From contig NC_018480.1 in the NCBI RefSeq assembly GCF_000277815.2, forward strand, positions 62,001 to 126,000: 64,000 nucleotides of DNA. The letters run 5' to 3'. The position numbers and the translations under genes are program-made. Of the stretch, positions 43,214-52,943 are shown piece by piece. The notes beneath the pieces are model-generated. The model saw nothing but the letters and a program-made list of their open reading frames with translations, was not told the origin of the DNA and made no database searches. This DNA is from Encephalitozoon hellem ATCC 50504 (lineage: Eukaryota > Microsporidia > Unikaryonidae). Within the stretch, counting starts at the first letter, position 1. The number at the start of each line of letters is the position of its first letter.

Positions 43214-43621
43214 TCAAGAAAGACCGAAGTCAAGCCTTACGAGGTGATAACTCTCCTTTCCAAATGCACACTCCTTTTGTGTCCCGGAAAACAGGAAGAT
43301 GGACTTTCTATTTGCCATAGAGGCCTGTCTCAGGAACTCATGTTCAAAATTATTAAACTCATACTCTAGCAATACAAAGGTACTGAAGTTGTTCAAATGG
43401 TCAAGAACTGCCTGGAAGGGTTCTTCTTCTATCAAAATCTTCACCCTATTCCGGCATTTTCTCAGAAGCCTAAACGAAGGAATGGTTTCAAGTCTTCGGT
43501 GTATGACTAATGCATCTGGAACATACTCGAGAAATGCATATATCCTGGAAATGCTGTCTTGCGATGGGGTGTACTGAAACCTCACATACTCATAAGAAAA
43601 TCGCCCCAGAAAGTCCTTCAT
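43214..43621 (-). CDS. Hypothetical protein
   Basis: The product has 135 residues from the ATG at 43621. It contains an alternating strand-helix pattern (IHRRLETIPSFRLLRKCRNRVKILIEEE, FSTFVLLEYEF, KSIFLFSGTQKECAFGK), soluble in character. No family is recognised. It lies convergent with FIGNL1, 16 bases apart. Confidence 0.6.
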   Translation of the reverse strand: MKDFLGRFSYEYVRFQYTPSQDSISRIYAFLEYVPDALVIHRRLETIPSFRLLRKCRNRVKILIEEEPFQAVLDHLNNFSTFVLLEYEFNNFEHEFLRQASMANRKSIFLFSGTQKECAFGKESYHLVRLDFGLS

Positions 43622-43721
43622 TCAGCCTATCTCGAGGTCAGGGCTTTCCATTCAATGTATTGCAAAAAATCCAAAACCGGTTTCAGAAAAAGGATAAAGT
43701 GAGATTACTCGCACAACAACA

Positions 43722-45128
43722 ATGAATAGAAGAACAACACTTTTCCTCATAATATGCAACGAATTCTGTGAGAGGTTCTGCTACTACGGGCTGAGGTCTC
43801 TTCTGTTTTCTTTTTCCAGGGAGGAGTACAACTTCACTACAAAGGAGTCTACCATGACCCTTCATTTCTTTGTTTCTATGAGCTATCTATTCACGCTTCT
43901 CGGGGGGCTTCTGTCGGACATGTTCCTGGGAAGATACAACACCATCGTGGCACTGAGTTCCCTATACCTTACAGGAACATCTCTTCTCACCTATTGCTCT
44001 GTTGTGTCCGCCTCTCCAAGGCTTCTGATGGCGAGCTTGCTCATGATAGCCGTTGGGACAGGAGGAATCAAGCCTTGCGTTGCTGCATTTGGGGGAGACC
44101 AGTTTGGCGTGGACGAGACACAGGATCTAAGGAAATTCTTCAACTTCTTCTATTTTGCCATAAACATCGGAAGCATGGTTTCCACAGTGCTAACACCTGT
44201 CATGTCTGATACCACTTGCTTTGGGAAGAACTCTTGCTACCCACTGGCATTTGGGGCATCGAGCACACTGCTTGGCGCCTCTATTATTCTGTTTGTAATT
44301 GGAACGAATCTCTATGTGATTAAGCCGGCAAAGAAAGAGCAGTTTTCAAGGTCCTTTCGCTCCTTGGCCCAGAACGTAAAGAAGCTGCTTTGGAGACAGG
44401 ATGGGCATGACGAGAAGACTAGCACTTTACAGACTGCGTCAGAGGCCGTCTCGGAAGCCTGTGAAGAAGACGACAAAAAGAAGACCCTGAAGATACTGAG
44501 GATCCTGGGGCCCGCAGTTCTCTTCTGGGCTCTTTATGACCAGCAGTCCTCTTCATGGATAGAGCAGGGATCGAAAATGGATTCACGCCAGAGAATACTC
44601 GGGCATGATATAGATATCTTGCCATCGCAGATGCAGGCATTCAACTCTGTGTTTATCCTTCTATTCATTCCTATGTTTTCAAAGCTGGTCTATCCATTGC
44701 TGGGACGGATTGGCATCCTCTCTTCTCCAGAAGAGAAAATGGGGGCCGGGATCGTTCTTGCATCCCTCAGCTTCTTCTGCTCTGGATACATAGAGTACAA
44801 GATAACTCTGGCCGAGTCTGTAGGGCAGAAGCTGTCAATATTATGGCAAGTGCCTCAATATGTTATAGTAACGGCGGGGGAGATAATGCTGAATGTAACC
44901 GGGATGGAATATATGTATGCTGAAGCGCCAGAAACCATGAAGTCGCTAGTTCTGTCGATGTGGCTGTTGACTGTGACTGCAGGAAATCTTCTGGTGATGG
45001 GGATTACGCTATTGGATCCAATAGCCTTGGTTTCTTCCCGCACCCATGATATGTGGAGCTTTATCATGTACGGGATTGCGGGGCTTGCGGCATCTAGATA
45101 CATGTTCCAGGCCTCAAGACCTATCTAG
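43722..45128 (+). CDS. Proton-dependent oligopeptide transporter (POT/PTR family)
   Basis: The transporter has 468 residues from the ATG at 43722. It has multiple hydrophobic segments. The signatures ERFCYYGLRSLL (the ExxER region), GGLLSDMFLGRYNTI and GTGGIKPCVAAFGGDQF followed by FFNFFYFAINIGS are the POT/PTR2 motifs. A long loop between the two six-helix halves is charged (RQDGHDEKTS...EEDDKKKT). The function is import of di- and tripeptides, useful to an intracellular parasite. It is shorter than fungal PTR2 (about 600). Confidence 0.92.
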   Translation: MNRRTTLFLIICNEFCERFCYYGLRSLLFSFSREEYNFTTKESTMTLHFFVSMSYLFTLLGGLLSDMFLGRYNTIVALSSLYLTGTSLLTYCSVVSASPRLLMASLLMIAVGTGGIKPCVAAFGGDQFGVDETQDLRKFFNFFYFAINIGSMVSTVLTPVMSDTTCFGKNSCYPLAFGASSTLLGASIILFVIGTNLYVIKPAKKEQFSRSFRSLAQNVKKLLWRQDGHDEKTSTLQTASEAVSEACEEDDKKKTLKILRILGPAVLFWALYDQQSSSWIEQGSKMDSRQRILGHDIDILPSQMQAFNSVFILLFIPMFSKLVYPLLGRIGILSSPEEKMGAGIVLASLSFFCSGYIEYKITLAESVGQKLSILWQVPQYVIVTAGEIMLNVTGMEYMYAEAPETMKSLVLSMWLLTVTAGNLLVMGITLLDPIALVSSRTHDMWSFIMYGIAGLAASRYMFQASRPI

Positions 45129-45252
45129 AAAGCAACTCTGCATTAAGCATAAGGTAAAGGAGGACAGATAAGTGCTATTGCCATCCGGCAAATGCAATTG
45201 AACAGCAAGCAAAGGGATTCTAAGAGGATTTAGAAATTCGTGCACCCATAGA
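45129..45252. other. Intergenic spacer before the intron-bearing membrane gene
   Basis: This 124-base space contains a short hairpin TTGCC/GGCAA with a four-base loop near 45178. I see no RNA family or ORF; it serves at least as the promoter of the gene that starts at 45253. Confidence 0.35.
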
Positions 45253-45794
45253 ATGATAAGAACAACATTCAAGACTCTGTGTCTCCTTCTTAATAACATA
45301 CTGCTGCTACTTGCAAGCTGCATTCTTGGAGCACTGATATCCTCTGTACCGGACTCCAAGAGCATATACAAGAATGTAAACAAGCAGATAACTTACATGC
45401 TGCTCCTCGCAAATGCAGGCCTTGCTATCTTTACTCTCGTGATAGTCCAGAATCTTAACGATGTGTTCCTACACAGGGCGAGGTCTCCAAGAGGAGTTGA
45501 AACAAAAATGAAGATCCAGTGGATAATACTCTCTATAGTGACATTTTTCTACGGTACTTTTCACTTCCCACTAATTACATCAAACATGGACAGACTTTTC
45601 AAAATGGACATGATGGCCTTAATTACTGTCTTGATATTCACCTTACAGGTAAGTGGAAAAACTAATTTTAGATAGTCATGCTCTTTATCATATACTCAAT
45701 GCATCCAGACTTGTTTGGAACCAAGTACAACCGAGAGGTTCGGAGCTACATCGAGAGGCTTGAAGCAGAGAATTACGATCAAACCGAGATTTGA
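45253..45794 (+). CDS. Four-segment membrane protein, one 23-nt intron
   Basis: The coding sequence is exons 45253-45648 and 45672-45794, 172 residues, in frame. Four hydrophobic segments are visible: about residues 8-28, 46-66, 88-108 and 118-143. The intron lies in the middle of the fourth (FTLQ|IVMLFIIYS), so unspliced RNA would give a protein truncated in its last segment. The C-terminus is polar and acidic (NREVRSYIERLEAENYDQTEI). No family recognised. It may be specific to microsporidia. Confidence 0.7.
45649..45671 (+). other. Spliceosomal intron, 23 nt, phase 0
   Basis: It begins GTAAGT and ends ACTAATTTTAG, the same size and 3' layout as the second PGS1 intron. Removal joins two parts of one hydrophobic helix in frame and lengthens the protein from a stop six codons past the junction to a longer reading frame. 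Confidence 0.82.
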
Positions 45795-45907
45795 CGGGAC
45801 ACATCCAAAGACGACGATATCTCTAGGAATAAATTCCATTTATTTTATAACTTACAGGAATGTCCGAAATGGGAGGCTCCAGAGGCTTTATTATGTAAAG
45901 ATGTCCA

Positions 45908-46138
45908 CTAGGCGCCGTGCCTCTCGTCTATCTTCCTCTTTATCCTTGATAGGAAGTTACGGCATTTCATCTGGTCGCATATGGACCACTTCGAAGAGCT
46001 GTTGTTCATCTCCCTCACCATGGTGCGTATCTTCTTGCCCATGTTCATTCGGTACCTCTCCTCCCTTACACCAAAGTCCTCTGTGCGGTTGCTCACCAGA
46101 GCCATCTGAAAGTCCAGTGCTGCAAATTCGTAGCTCAT
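45908..46138 (-). CDS. Small hypothetical protein
   Basis: The product has 76 residues from the ATG at 46138 (a TTG at 46207 is in frame). It is helical, basic and polar (MNMGKKIRTMVREMNN, RNFLSRIKRKIDERHGA). No family recognised. It is the only gene-like frame between the convergent membrane gene and the divergent SDR, so I list it with low confidence. Confidence 0.4.
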   Translation of the reverse strand: MSYEFAALDFQMALVSNRTEDFGVREERYRMNMGKKIRTMVREMNNSSSKWSICDQMKCRNFLSRIKRKIDERHGA

Positions 46139-46413
46139 CAGGTTAACCTCCAAATAAAACTTTTTATTTATATTTTGTGTCTCAGAGATTGCAGTCGTTT
46201 TTAGCAAATAAATCAGTATTTATTTCGGGCCAAATTAGACATCTTCTTGCAGTGCAAAAATATTTCAAAATTAAATCTCCAATCTCCCGCCATCGCCGTG
46301 CTATACAGGCCCCTTAATTAAACGGTTTTGACTTTCATTAACCCAAACAGCCACTGCCAAAAGTCATCTTTCATGTTCAGAGACAAATGTGATGCTTCCT
46401 GCCAAAACAAAAG
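46139..46413. promoter_or_regulatory. AT-rich divergent region with a perfect 8-bp palindromic hairpin
   Basis: The 275 bases hold AAATAAAT-CAGT-ATTTATTT at 46206-46225, an exact inverted repeat with a four-base spacer. Several A/T-rich stretches lie around it. No RNA gene or snoRNA box pair was found. It is one of the largest gene-free stretches of the window. Confidence 0.4.
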
Positions 46414-47310
46414 ATGAGTGCCATCCTGTTAGTTCTTGGCGTCCTCGTCATCATCTATTTCCTATTAGGGCGCAGCGCAGAACATGAAATAAGGGAAAAG
46501 AAAGTTCTTGTGGTTGGTGGAAGCAGTGGACTGGGCCTTGCCTTTGCGCAGATACTGAAGAAGGCTGGAAACGATGTCACAATAACATCCAGGTCTGCGA
46601 AAAGGCTGAAGCTTCTGAAAAGGGAGTGGGGATTTGGAACGAAAGTGCTAGACGTGAGTACAATGGATGCCCAGGAGCCATCAGACTTCGATTATATATT
46701 CTGTTGTGCAGGCATTTCCTATCCCTCATACTTTACTGACCAGTCGCTTGAGCTTTTTAAGGAAACAATGGCTACAAACTACCTTGGGACTGTTGCAGTA
46801 TTAAAGCACTATGTGGCTGCTAACAAAAAGCCCATGGGGTTTGTCATGGTAGGATCTACTTTGTCGTTGCTTACATTCCCGGGGTTCTCTTCTTACTCCC
46901 CTACGAAGGCAGCTCTTCTCTCACTGTTCTACACACTTCGTGATGAGATGGCCAAGTTGGATGTGAAGCTGTATTTCTACAACACAGCATCCATCCAGAC
47001 ACCGGGACTCGAAAGGGAGAACCAGACAAAGCCTGCATACACAAGGGCCATAGAGGAGATGGTACCTCCGTCCTCTGCCCAGGAGAGAGCCCTTGTATTT
47101 CTGAATGGAATGAAGAAAAGGAGCATAGTGGCATCTGATATCTTCACGTACCTATGCCAGATAAGGCTTGAGTGCGAATGCCTTTCTGACTATCTCCTTT
47201 TTCCTATGTCCGTCGTTGTTGTGTTTATACTGCGGATCTATGTGAGATGGAAGTTCAAGGCTCAGGAGAAGATAAATAGTAGGGAGAACACCTACATTAA
47301 GAATAAATAA
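46414..47310 (+). CDS. TSC10: Short-chain dehydrogenase, 3-ketodihydrosphingosine reductase-like
   Basis: The product has 298 residues from the ATG at 46414. An N-terminal membrane segment (ILLVLGVLVIIYFLLG) precedes the NAD(P)-binding Rossmann fold (VLVVGGSSGLGLAFA), an FCCAGIS motif, active-site tyrosine and lysine in YSPTKAA, and TPGLERENQTKP, the string characteristic of KDSR/TSC10. A second hydrophobic segment lies near the C-terminus. It would reduce 3-ketosphinganine to dihydrosphingosine at the ER face. An ORM protein in the window fits an active sphingolipid pathway. Confidence 0.78.
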   Translation: MSAILLVLGVLVIIYFLLGRSAEHEIREKKVLVVGGSSGLGLAFAQILKKAGNDVTITSRSAKRLKLLKREWGFGTKVLDVSTMDAQEPSDFDYIFCCAGISYPSYFTDQSLELFKETMATNYLGTVAVLKHYVAANKKPMGFVMVGSTLSLLTFPGFSSYSPTKAALLSLFYTLRDEMAKLDVKLYFYNTASIQTPGLERENQTKPAYTRAIEEMVPPSSAQERALVFLNGMKKRSIVASDIFTYLCQIRLECECLSDYLLFPMSVVVVFILRIYVRWKFKAQEKINSRENTYIKNK

Positions 47311-47316
47311 CCAGCC

Positions 47317-47997
47317 TCAATCGAATTTAATGGATCCATCGGACGTAACATGGAGCTTCTTGTTTTCAAGAGCTACTTCCTCAAATATCTTGCTGACTGT
47401 TCCCCAGTTTACAACCTTCCACCAGTTTGCTATGTATTCAGCCCTTGCACTCTTGTACTTAAGGTAGTATGCATGCTCCCACACATCCAGCCCAAGAATT
47501 GGAATTGTGCTCGAGGTCTTCATGCATATGGCATCTTGGTTATGGGTCTTTCTTATTACAAGAATCCCTTCGCTCTGTCTGTAGCACAGCCATACCCATC
47601 CAGATCCAAACAGAGACGTTGCCGCATCATTGAACTCCTCAATCATCTTTTCCTGCGACCCGAAGGACTTCTCAATATACTCGGACAGCTTTGGACTTAT
47701 AGGCTCGCTGGTTCCTGGGGGGCACATCATCTTCCAGAACAGGCTGTGGTTGTAATGTCCTCCAGAGAAATTGGCTATGTCCCTTTTCACGCTGCTTTTG
47801 ATTCCGCCGATTCTTCGTCCCTTTGTCACACAGAAGGTAAGGTTTTTGTCCTTGATTCCGTTGTTCCTGAGTGTCCTTTCAAGGTTGTTGATGTATCCCT
47901 GGTGGTGCTTGGTGTGATGAGTCCTCATTGTCTCCTCGTCAATAAAAGGCTCAAGCGCGTCGTACGGATAGTCGAGGTTTGGGAGAGTAAATTCCAT
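47317..47997 (-). CDS. Iron/manganese superoxide dismutase
   Basis: The enzyme has 226 residues from the ATG at 47997. Metal ligands are in the usual places: His in HHTKHH (residue 27), His in GGHYNHSLFW, and Asp and His in LDVWEHAYY. NQDA before the second motif resembles the Mn-type NQDP. No N-terminal extension is present, so cytosolic location is more likely than mitosomal. Its stop lies 6 bases from the end of the convergent SDR. Confidence 0.93.
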   Translation of the reverse strand: MEFTLPNLDYPYDALEPFIDEETMRTHHTKHHQGYINNLERTLRNNGIKDKNLTFCVTKGRRIGGIKSSVKRDIANFSGGHYNHSLFWKMMCPPGTSEPISPKLSEYIEKSFGSQEKMIEEFNDAATSLFGSGWVWLCYRQSEGILVIRKTHNQDAICMKTSSTIPILGLDVWEHAYYLKYKSARAEYIANWWKVVNWGTVSKIFEEVALENKKLHVTSDGSIKFD

Positions 47998-48074
47998 GGG
48001 TATTGCATTTCGGATGGTTTAAGCTCTTGGCTTACTAAACATTCTATGTGGAAGGCCTTCTGCATAAAGGGATT

Positions 48075-48431
48075 ATGACAAGAAAGACGATGTGTATACA
48101 AATACCTAGAGACCCGAGAGTAGACGGAATTTCGTTTATAACAGCGATGCCAGAGGCAATGGCCGAGAAGATAGAGGGGCAGAAGTGGAAGGAAATAATG
48201 TCTGGCCTGAACGGTATCTTCCACGAGTTTGAGTCTCCGTCCATAGCATCTTTTATCAAGACGGTGTCCATTGTTCCACTCCTTGTGGGCACGCCTCGAA
48301 ATGTCTATACGAGGGTTGAAGAATACCTATCTGAGGCAAACAAACGCCTGGAGAGGCATGGAATCCGTATAATTCATCCTGGGAACCACCAGTATGTCGA
48401 GCTTGAGGTTGAGATATGCAGGGACGAATGA
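48075..48431 (+). CDS. ERF4/GOLGA7-like palmitoyltransferase cofactor
   Basis: The product has 118 residues from the ATG at 48075 (a GTG upstream is in frame). The sequence IPRDPRVDGISFITAMPEAMAEKIEGQKWKEIMSGLN, then YTRVEEYLSEANKRLERHGIRIIHP and ELEVEICRDE, follows the Erf4/GCP16 domain (F-P-EL-RI-R-F-ETV-LN and N--IY-P-GL---DP----I-I-I). Erf4 binds the Erf2 DHHC acyltransferase to palmitoylate Ras-type proteins. The ERF2 partner is not in the window. Confidence 0.7.
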   Translation: MTRKTMCIQIPRDPRVDGISFITAMPEAMAEKIEGQKWKEIMSGLNGIFHEFESPSIASFIKTVSIVPLLVGTPRNVYTRVEEYLSEANKRLERHGIRIIHPGNHQYVELEVEICRDE

Positions 48432-48504
48432 TGTGGATGGCACCCGACTGGAGTTATTCGAGCATGCCAAGATCTATAATTGCAATTTTTTCTGATCCTC
48501 AAGA

Positions 48505-51500
48505 ATGTATAGGAAAAATGCCAACTTTGTTGAATGCGAAGAAGAGGTGCTAGAATACTGGAGAAACAGCAGATGCTTTGAGAAGGCCTGTGAGATGAGC
48601 AAGGGGCGGAAGAAGTTTACTTTCTATGACGGGCCGCCGTTTGCAACAGGGCTGCCACACTACGGCCACATTCTCAGCGGCACTGTTAAAGACACTGTCA
48701 CAAGGTTCTTTTATCAGCAAGGATACGATGTCGACAGAAGATTTGGATGGGACTGCCACGGGCTTCCTGTTGAGTATGAGATTGACAAGAAGCTAGGAAT
48801 AAGTAGCAGGGACGAGGTTCTGAAGATGGGGATTGGCAAATACAATGAGGAATGCAGAAGTATTGTTATGAAGTATAGTGGGGAGTGGGAAAAGACTGTG
48901 GAGAGGCTTGGACGGTGGGTAAGCTTTAAGAATGGGTACAAGACTATGGATAAGGCATACATGGAAAGCGTGTGGAATATTTTCAAGGAGCTCTTCAATA
49001 GAAATCTGATATACAGAGGGTTTCGGGTGATGCCATTTTCCACGGCATGCTCGACTCCGCTGAGCAATTTTGAGTCGAACCAGAACTACAAGGATGTCAG
49101 CGACCCGTCTGTGCTTATTTCCTTTCCCCTTCTTGAGGCTCTTGAGGGGTACAAAGTGTCGCTGGTTGCATGGACAACCACCCCCTGGACCTTACCGTCC
49201 AACTGTGCACTTGTAGTGAATTCTGAGTTTGAGTATGGGATTTTTGAGCACAAGCAGAGGTTTTATCTGATGCATGTTGGCAGGATTGGAGAGTACTTCA
49301 AGGATGCCAAGGTTCTCCGGAGGATTTCTGGCCAGAGGCTTGAAGGGCTTGAATACGAACAGCCATTTCCGTACTTCGAAGAGTACAGGAAGAAAGGATT
49401 CTTCAGAGTCTACACCTCAGGATTTGTTACGGATACGGATGGCACTGGGGTGGTCCACTCTGCACCTGGGTTTGGGGAAAGCGACTATAATGTGTTTGTT
49501 GAGAAGGGGCTGATACGTGAGAATGACCTTGTTCCCTGTCCTGTCGATGAGAATGGGAGGTATACTAGCGAAGTGAAGGACTATGCTGGAAGGTATGTGA
49601 AGGACTGCGACAAGGTCATTCTTTCTGACATCAAGGACAGAGTTCTCATGAACCAAAGGATAGTGCATAAGTATCCATTCTGCTGGAGATCTGATACGCC
49701 CCTGCTGTATAAGCTTGTTCCAAACTGGTTTGTGAAGGTCAGGGATCATGTGGACTCTCTTCTGAGGAACAATGAGAAGATAAACTGGGTTCCCAAGGAT
49801 ATAAAATACAAGAGATTCCACAACTGGCTAGAAAATGCAAGGGATTGGTCTATCTCAAGAAACAGGTTCTGGGGAACACCGATTCCTTTATGGACCACTG
49901 AGGACTATAGTGACATGATATGCGTGGGATCGATAGGTGAGCTTGAGAGACTGAGCGGAAGAAAGATTTCCGACATTCACAGGGAGTTTATTGATGACAT
50001 TGTCATACACAAGGATGGAAAGGAGTACAGAAGGGTTGAGGAGGTTCTTGACTGCTGGTTTGAAAGCGGGAGTATGCCGTATGCACAAGACCACTGGCCG
50101 TTCTGTAGGGACGTTAGCACAGACCTCAAGCACCTTTCTGTGGCAGGCGAAGGGGAGAAGCATGCAAAGCTTGTGAAAGAAAACTTCCCAGCCAATTTCA
50201 TAGGAGAGGGGCTTGATCAGACAAGAGGATGGTTCTATACTCTCCATGTGATATCCTCGCTTCTATTTGATCAGCCTGCATTTCTCAATGTGGTTGTCAA
50301 TGGGATAGTACTTGCAGAGGATGGGCGAAAGATGAGTAAGAGGCTAAAGAACTACCCAGATCCCTCTCTTATACTCAACACCTATGGTGCAGACTCTCTC
50401 AGGATGTATTTAATATCGAGTCCTGTTGTTGAAGCAGAGAATCTGAGGTTCAATGAGAGCGGGGTCAAAGAGGTTCTGAAGACACTGATAATCCCGTGGT
50501 ACAATTCGCTAGGATTCTACTTAGAGAATAAGGGTGTTAAACCTGACGACGAATGTCTACCTATGGATGGATGGATAAGGGCATCCTTCAACAACTTCAC
50601 AACATCTTTGACAGAAAAGATGAAAGGATACGAGCTTTCTTCTGTGCTGACTTTAGCACTAAGGTTCATTGACGACCTATCGAATTGGTATATCAGGATG
50701 TATAGAAAGGAGATAAGGTCAGGACACCATGCTGTTCTCGGAGAGATTCTTCAGAAGTTCTCGATTGTAATGGCACCGTTCACCCCTTTCTTCAGTGAGT
50801 ATTCCTATCAATCCCTTAGTCCCGGAGAGAGTGTCCACTTCCAGGAGTATCCTGTGTGCAATAGCGAGACACATCCATTTGAGATGGCAAAGAGCGTGAT
50901 AACTGCAGTAAGACGGCTCAGAGAAATGAACTCAATATCTCTAAAGACGCCTCTGAGGAGTGCCACACTAGTGAGTAGTAATAGTCTTTACGAGGAGATT
51001 AGGGATTACACAGATGCAATCAAAACAGAATGCAATGTCCTGGAGCTTCTCCATAAGGAGGAAGGCAAGTCTATGTTTGACATCACCGTGAAGCCAAACT
51101 TCCTGAGCCTGAAAAGAGACAAGGCCACTATGAAGAAAAAGATGGAGATAATCAAAAACCTCTCGAGTGACCAGATGTACTCACTTCTAGGCTCTTCATT
51201 GAATGTGGGGGATCTTGAGATTCTTCAGGACGATGTATTAATTGTGAAGAAAATCAAGTGCGATAAGGGAATAAGCCAGGAGTTCGGAGACTTTAGCATA
51301 ATCATTGATGATACTCAGGATGAAAATATTGTTGAAATGAAAGTTGCAAGGGAGTTCCATAGTTATGTCCAAAAGCTGAGGAAGTCTGTGGGCCTAAGCA
51401 TTAATGATGATGTGGTGGTGGACATTGAATGCCCAGATTTGAAGAGAATTGTGAATAAGTATTTCGACATTTCCTTTGGAAACCTGGGGACTCTATGTGG

Positions 51501-51567
51501 AAAAGGCTCATATGAGTTCAATGGTGGCTCGCATCCTGTTTCCCTCTACAAGAAGGCCCAGTCCTGA
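48505..51567 (+). CDS. ILS1: Isoleucyl-tRNA synthetase
   Basis: The enzyme has 1020 residues from the ATG at 48505. The class I HIGH motif is PHYGHILSG (in GPPFATGLPHYGHI) and the second signature is KMSKRLKNY. The editing (CP1) domain carries TTPWTLPSNCAL. A C-terminal anticodon-binding region ends VGLSINDDVVVDIEC. The length is close to the 1072 of the yeast enzyme, unusual in a window full of shortened proteins. It charges tRNA-Ile in the cytosol. Confidence 0.96.
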   Translation: MYRKNANFVECEEEVLEYWRNSRCFEKACEMSKGRKKFTFYDGPPFATGLPHYGHILSGTVKDTVTRFFYQQGYDVDRRFGWDCHGLPVEYEIDKKLGISSRDEVLKMGIGKYNEECRSIVMKYSGEWEKTVERLGRWVSFKNGYKTMDKAYMESVWNIFKELFNRNLIYRGFRVMPFSTACSTPLSNFESNQNYKDVSDPSVLISFPLLEALEGYKVSLVAWTTTPWTLPSNCALVVNSEFEYGIFEHKQRFYLMHVGRIGEYFKDAKVLRRISGQRLEGLEYEQPFPYFEEYRKKGFFRVYTSGFVTDTDGTGVVHSAPGFGESDYNVFVEKGLIRENDLVPCPVDENGRYTSEVKDYAGRYVKDCDKVILSDIKDRVLMNQRIVHKYPFCWRSDTPLLYKLVPNWFVKVRDHVDSLLRNNEKINWVPKDIKYKRFHNWLENARDWSISRNRFWGTPIPLWTTEDYSDMICVGSIGELERLSGRKISDIHREFIDDIVIHKDGKEYRRVEEVLDCWFESGSMPYAQDHWPFCRDVSTDLKHLSVAGEGEKHAKLVKENFPANFIGEGLDQTRGWFYTLHVISSLLFDQPAFLNVVVNGIVLAEDGRKMSKRLKNYPDPSLILNTYGADSLRMYLISSPVVEAENLRFNESGVKEVLKTLIIPWYNSLGFYLENKGVKPDDECLPMDGWIRASFNNFTTSLTEKMKGYELSSVLTLALRFIDDLSNWYIRMYRKEIRSGHHAVLGEILQKFSIVMAPFTPFFSEYSYQSLSPGESVHFQEYPVCNSETHPFEMAKSVITAVRRLREMNSISLKTPLRSATLVSSNSLYEEIRDYTDAIKTECNVLELLHKEEGKSMFDITVKPNFLSLKRDKATMKKKMEIIKNLSSDQMYSLLGSSLNVGDLEILQDDVLIVKKIKCDKGISQEFGDFSIIIDDTQDENIVEMKVAREFHSYVQKLRKSVGLSINDDVVVDIECPDLKRIVNKYFDISFGNLGTLCGKGSYEFNGGSHPVSLYKKAQS

Positions 51568-51603
51568 TCTTATTAAACACCCTATCTACTCAATCCTGTT
51601 TAT

Positions 51604-52875
51604 TTACCCTGTTTTGTTCAGAAGAGACAGGAAATCAGACATTCTTCTTTCATAGTCGGCCATCTCTTCTTCCAGCCTTCTCTTTGTGCCCATATCGAGC
51701 TCTGCATCGACTCTTCTTCTTATTTCGTCAATCTTCGACTGCAGTTCGTTCACAGGAAGTATACATTCGTCTCCAATCCTACTCTGAAGAACGTCAATAA
51801 TCTTCTTCTGTCTGTCTATTGTGACACTCTTCTTCTTATTAGACTCGACTGCCTTCTTCAATGCCTCCCTTGCAGCGTCATAATCTTTCTTTATCCTTGT
51901 ATTCTTGGTACTAAGCCTCGATACAGCTTCCGAAAAACTGGCATTCTCATTTGCAATTCTGTCCATCTTGCCTTTGAGCTCTGCATAGTCCTTCAGAACA
52001 TTCTCATACTCCCTTTCCTTCAATTGTGCCTCCTGGCTCATCAGTTCCATGGTCTTGATTCTCTTCAAAACGCTCTTAAATACATTCTTCAGAGCCTTTG
52101 AGACATCGTGAAGACCATCCCCCTCCATGCCCACATCAATTCCGAAGTCCTCAATGGCTCCTGCAACATCCTTAGCAATCGCCCCTCCTATCCTCCTCAG
52201 GTCCTCCAGCTCTCTTGAGCATTTGTCAAGTTGTTTTACAACCTCACCACTCGACCTAGCATATCCAAGCTCAGCCTCAAAGCTCTTGCTCCTCATGTCA
52301 AAAAACATCCTGCGAAGCTTATGGCTTATCTCCTCGACATCCCTCAGATCCCCCAGTAGCCCGTCTATCTTCCGAGACACACTTCCCGTAGAACATGCCC
52401 CCTCTTCGGCGCAGTATGTCTCTACAGAAAAGAGGGGATCTCTGTCCTTAAGCTCCCTGCATATAACCCTTTTGGCCCTTTCCAGATCCCCTTTGCATAT
52501 CTCCGCAAGAACATGCTTTATAAATCCCTCGTCAAAGTACTCCTTCCTGATAAGCTTGTCAATCTTCTCATTCACCTTCATATAAGTCTTGTATATGCTT
52601 GATAGGTATACGCAGTCCTCATTCCCGTTGCTTTCTGCCGATATGGTGCCAAAAGCAGATAAGGTGTCCGAGCGATCGTCAGAGATGCTGTCGCCAAAGG
52701 CACCGCCCTTTCCGTCCACCACAACCTTGATATCGGACAGAGAAAGCATCTCCAGCCCATTCACAATGTACTTCCCCAGCTGCTGCGATGTGTCTGGCGA
52801 TTTCAAGGTTGCATCCTGAATGCTTTCGAATGCCGGCAAAGGCTTCTTCTCATTCTCGTCTGCAAAGAGCCCCAT
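51604..52875 (-). CDS. Coiled-coil hypothetical protein
   Basis: The protein has 423 residues from the ATG at 52875. The first 95 residues are low in order, followed by helices. From about residue 265 to the end a long charged coiled coil is evident (KEREYENVLKDYAELKGKMDRIANENASFSEAVSRL, then KSKIDEIRRRVDAELDMGTKRRLEEEM). No catalytic domain, membrane segment or family signature is seen. Kinetochore, spindle-pole or vesicle-tether proteins look like this, but no assignment is justified. Confidence 0.6.
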   Translation of the reverse strand: MGLFADENEKKPLPAFESIQDATLKSPDTSQQLGKYIVNGLEMLSLSDIKVVVDGKGGAFGDSISDDRSDTLSAFGTISAESNGNEDCVYLSSIYKTYMKVNEKIDKLIRKEYFDEGFIKHVLAEICKGDLERAKRVICRELKDRDPLFSVETYCAEEGACSTGSVSRKIDGLLGDLRDVEEISHKLRRMFFDMRSKSFEAELGYARSSGEVVKQLDKCSRELEDLRRIGGAIAKDVAGAIEDFGIDVGMEGDGLHDVSKALKNVFKSVLKRIKTMELMSQEAQLKEREYENVLKDYAELKGKMDRIANENASFSEAVSRLSTKNTRIKKDYDAAREALKKAVESNKKKSVTIDRQKKIIDVLQSRIGDECILPVNELQSKIDEIRRRVDAELDMGTKRRLEEEMADYERRMSDFLSLLNKTG

Positions 52876-52943
52876 AGGTCTAGGGATCAGTGCAAAAATT
52901 CAAGCCATCAGAAGATGTATTAAAACGAGGCAGGACCCCTAGG

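Noticed and set aside
45823..45855. GTAAGT...CCTAG on the minus strand in a convergent gap
   Set aside because: It lies after the stop of the nearest minus-strand frame and would join nothing coding.
45715..46146. 143-codon frame on the plus strand
   Set aside because: Its first part is the membrane gene's second exon in the wrong frame and the rest is Ser/Cys-rich shadow.
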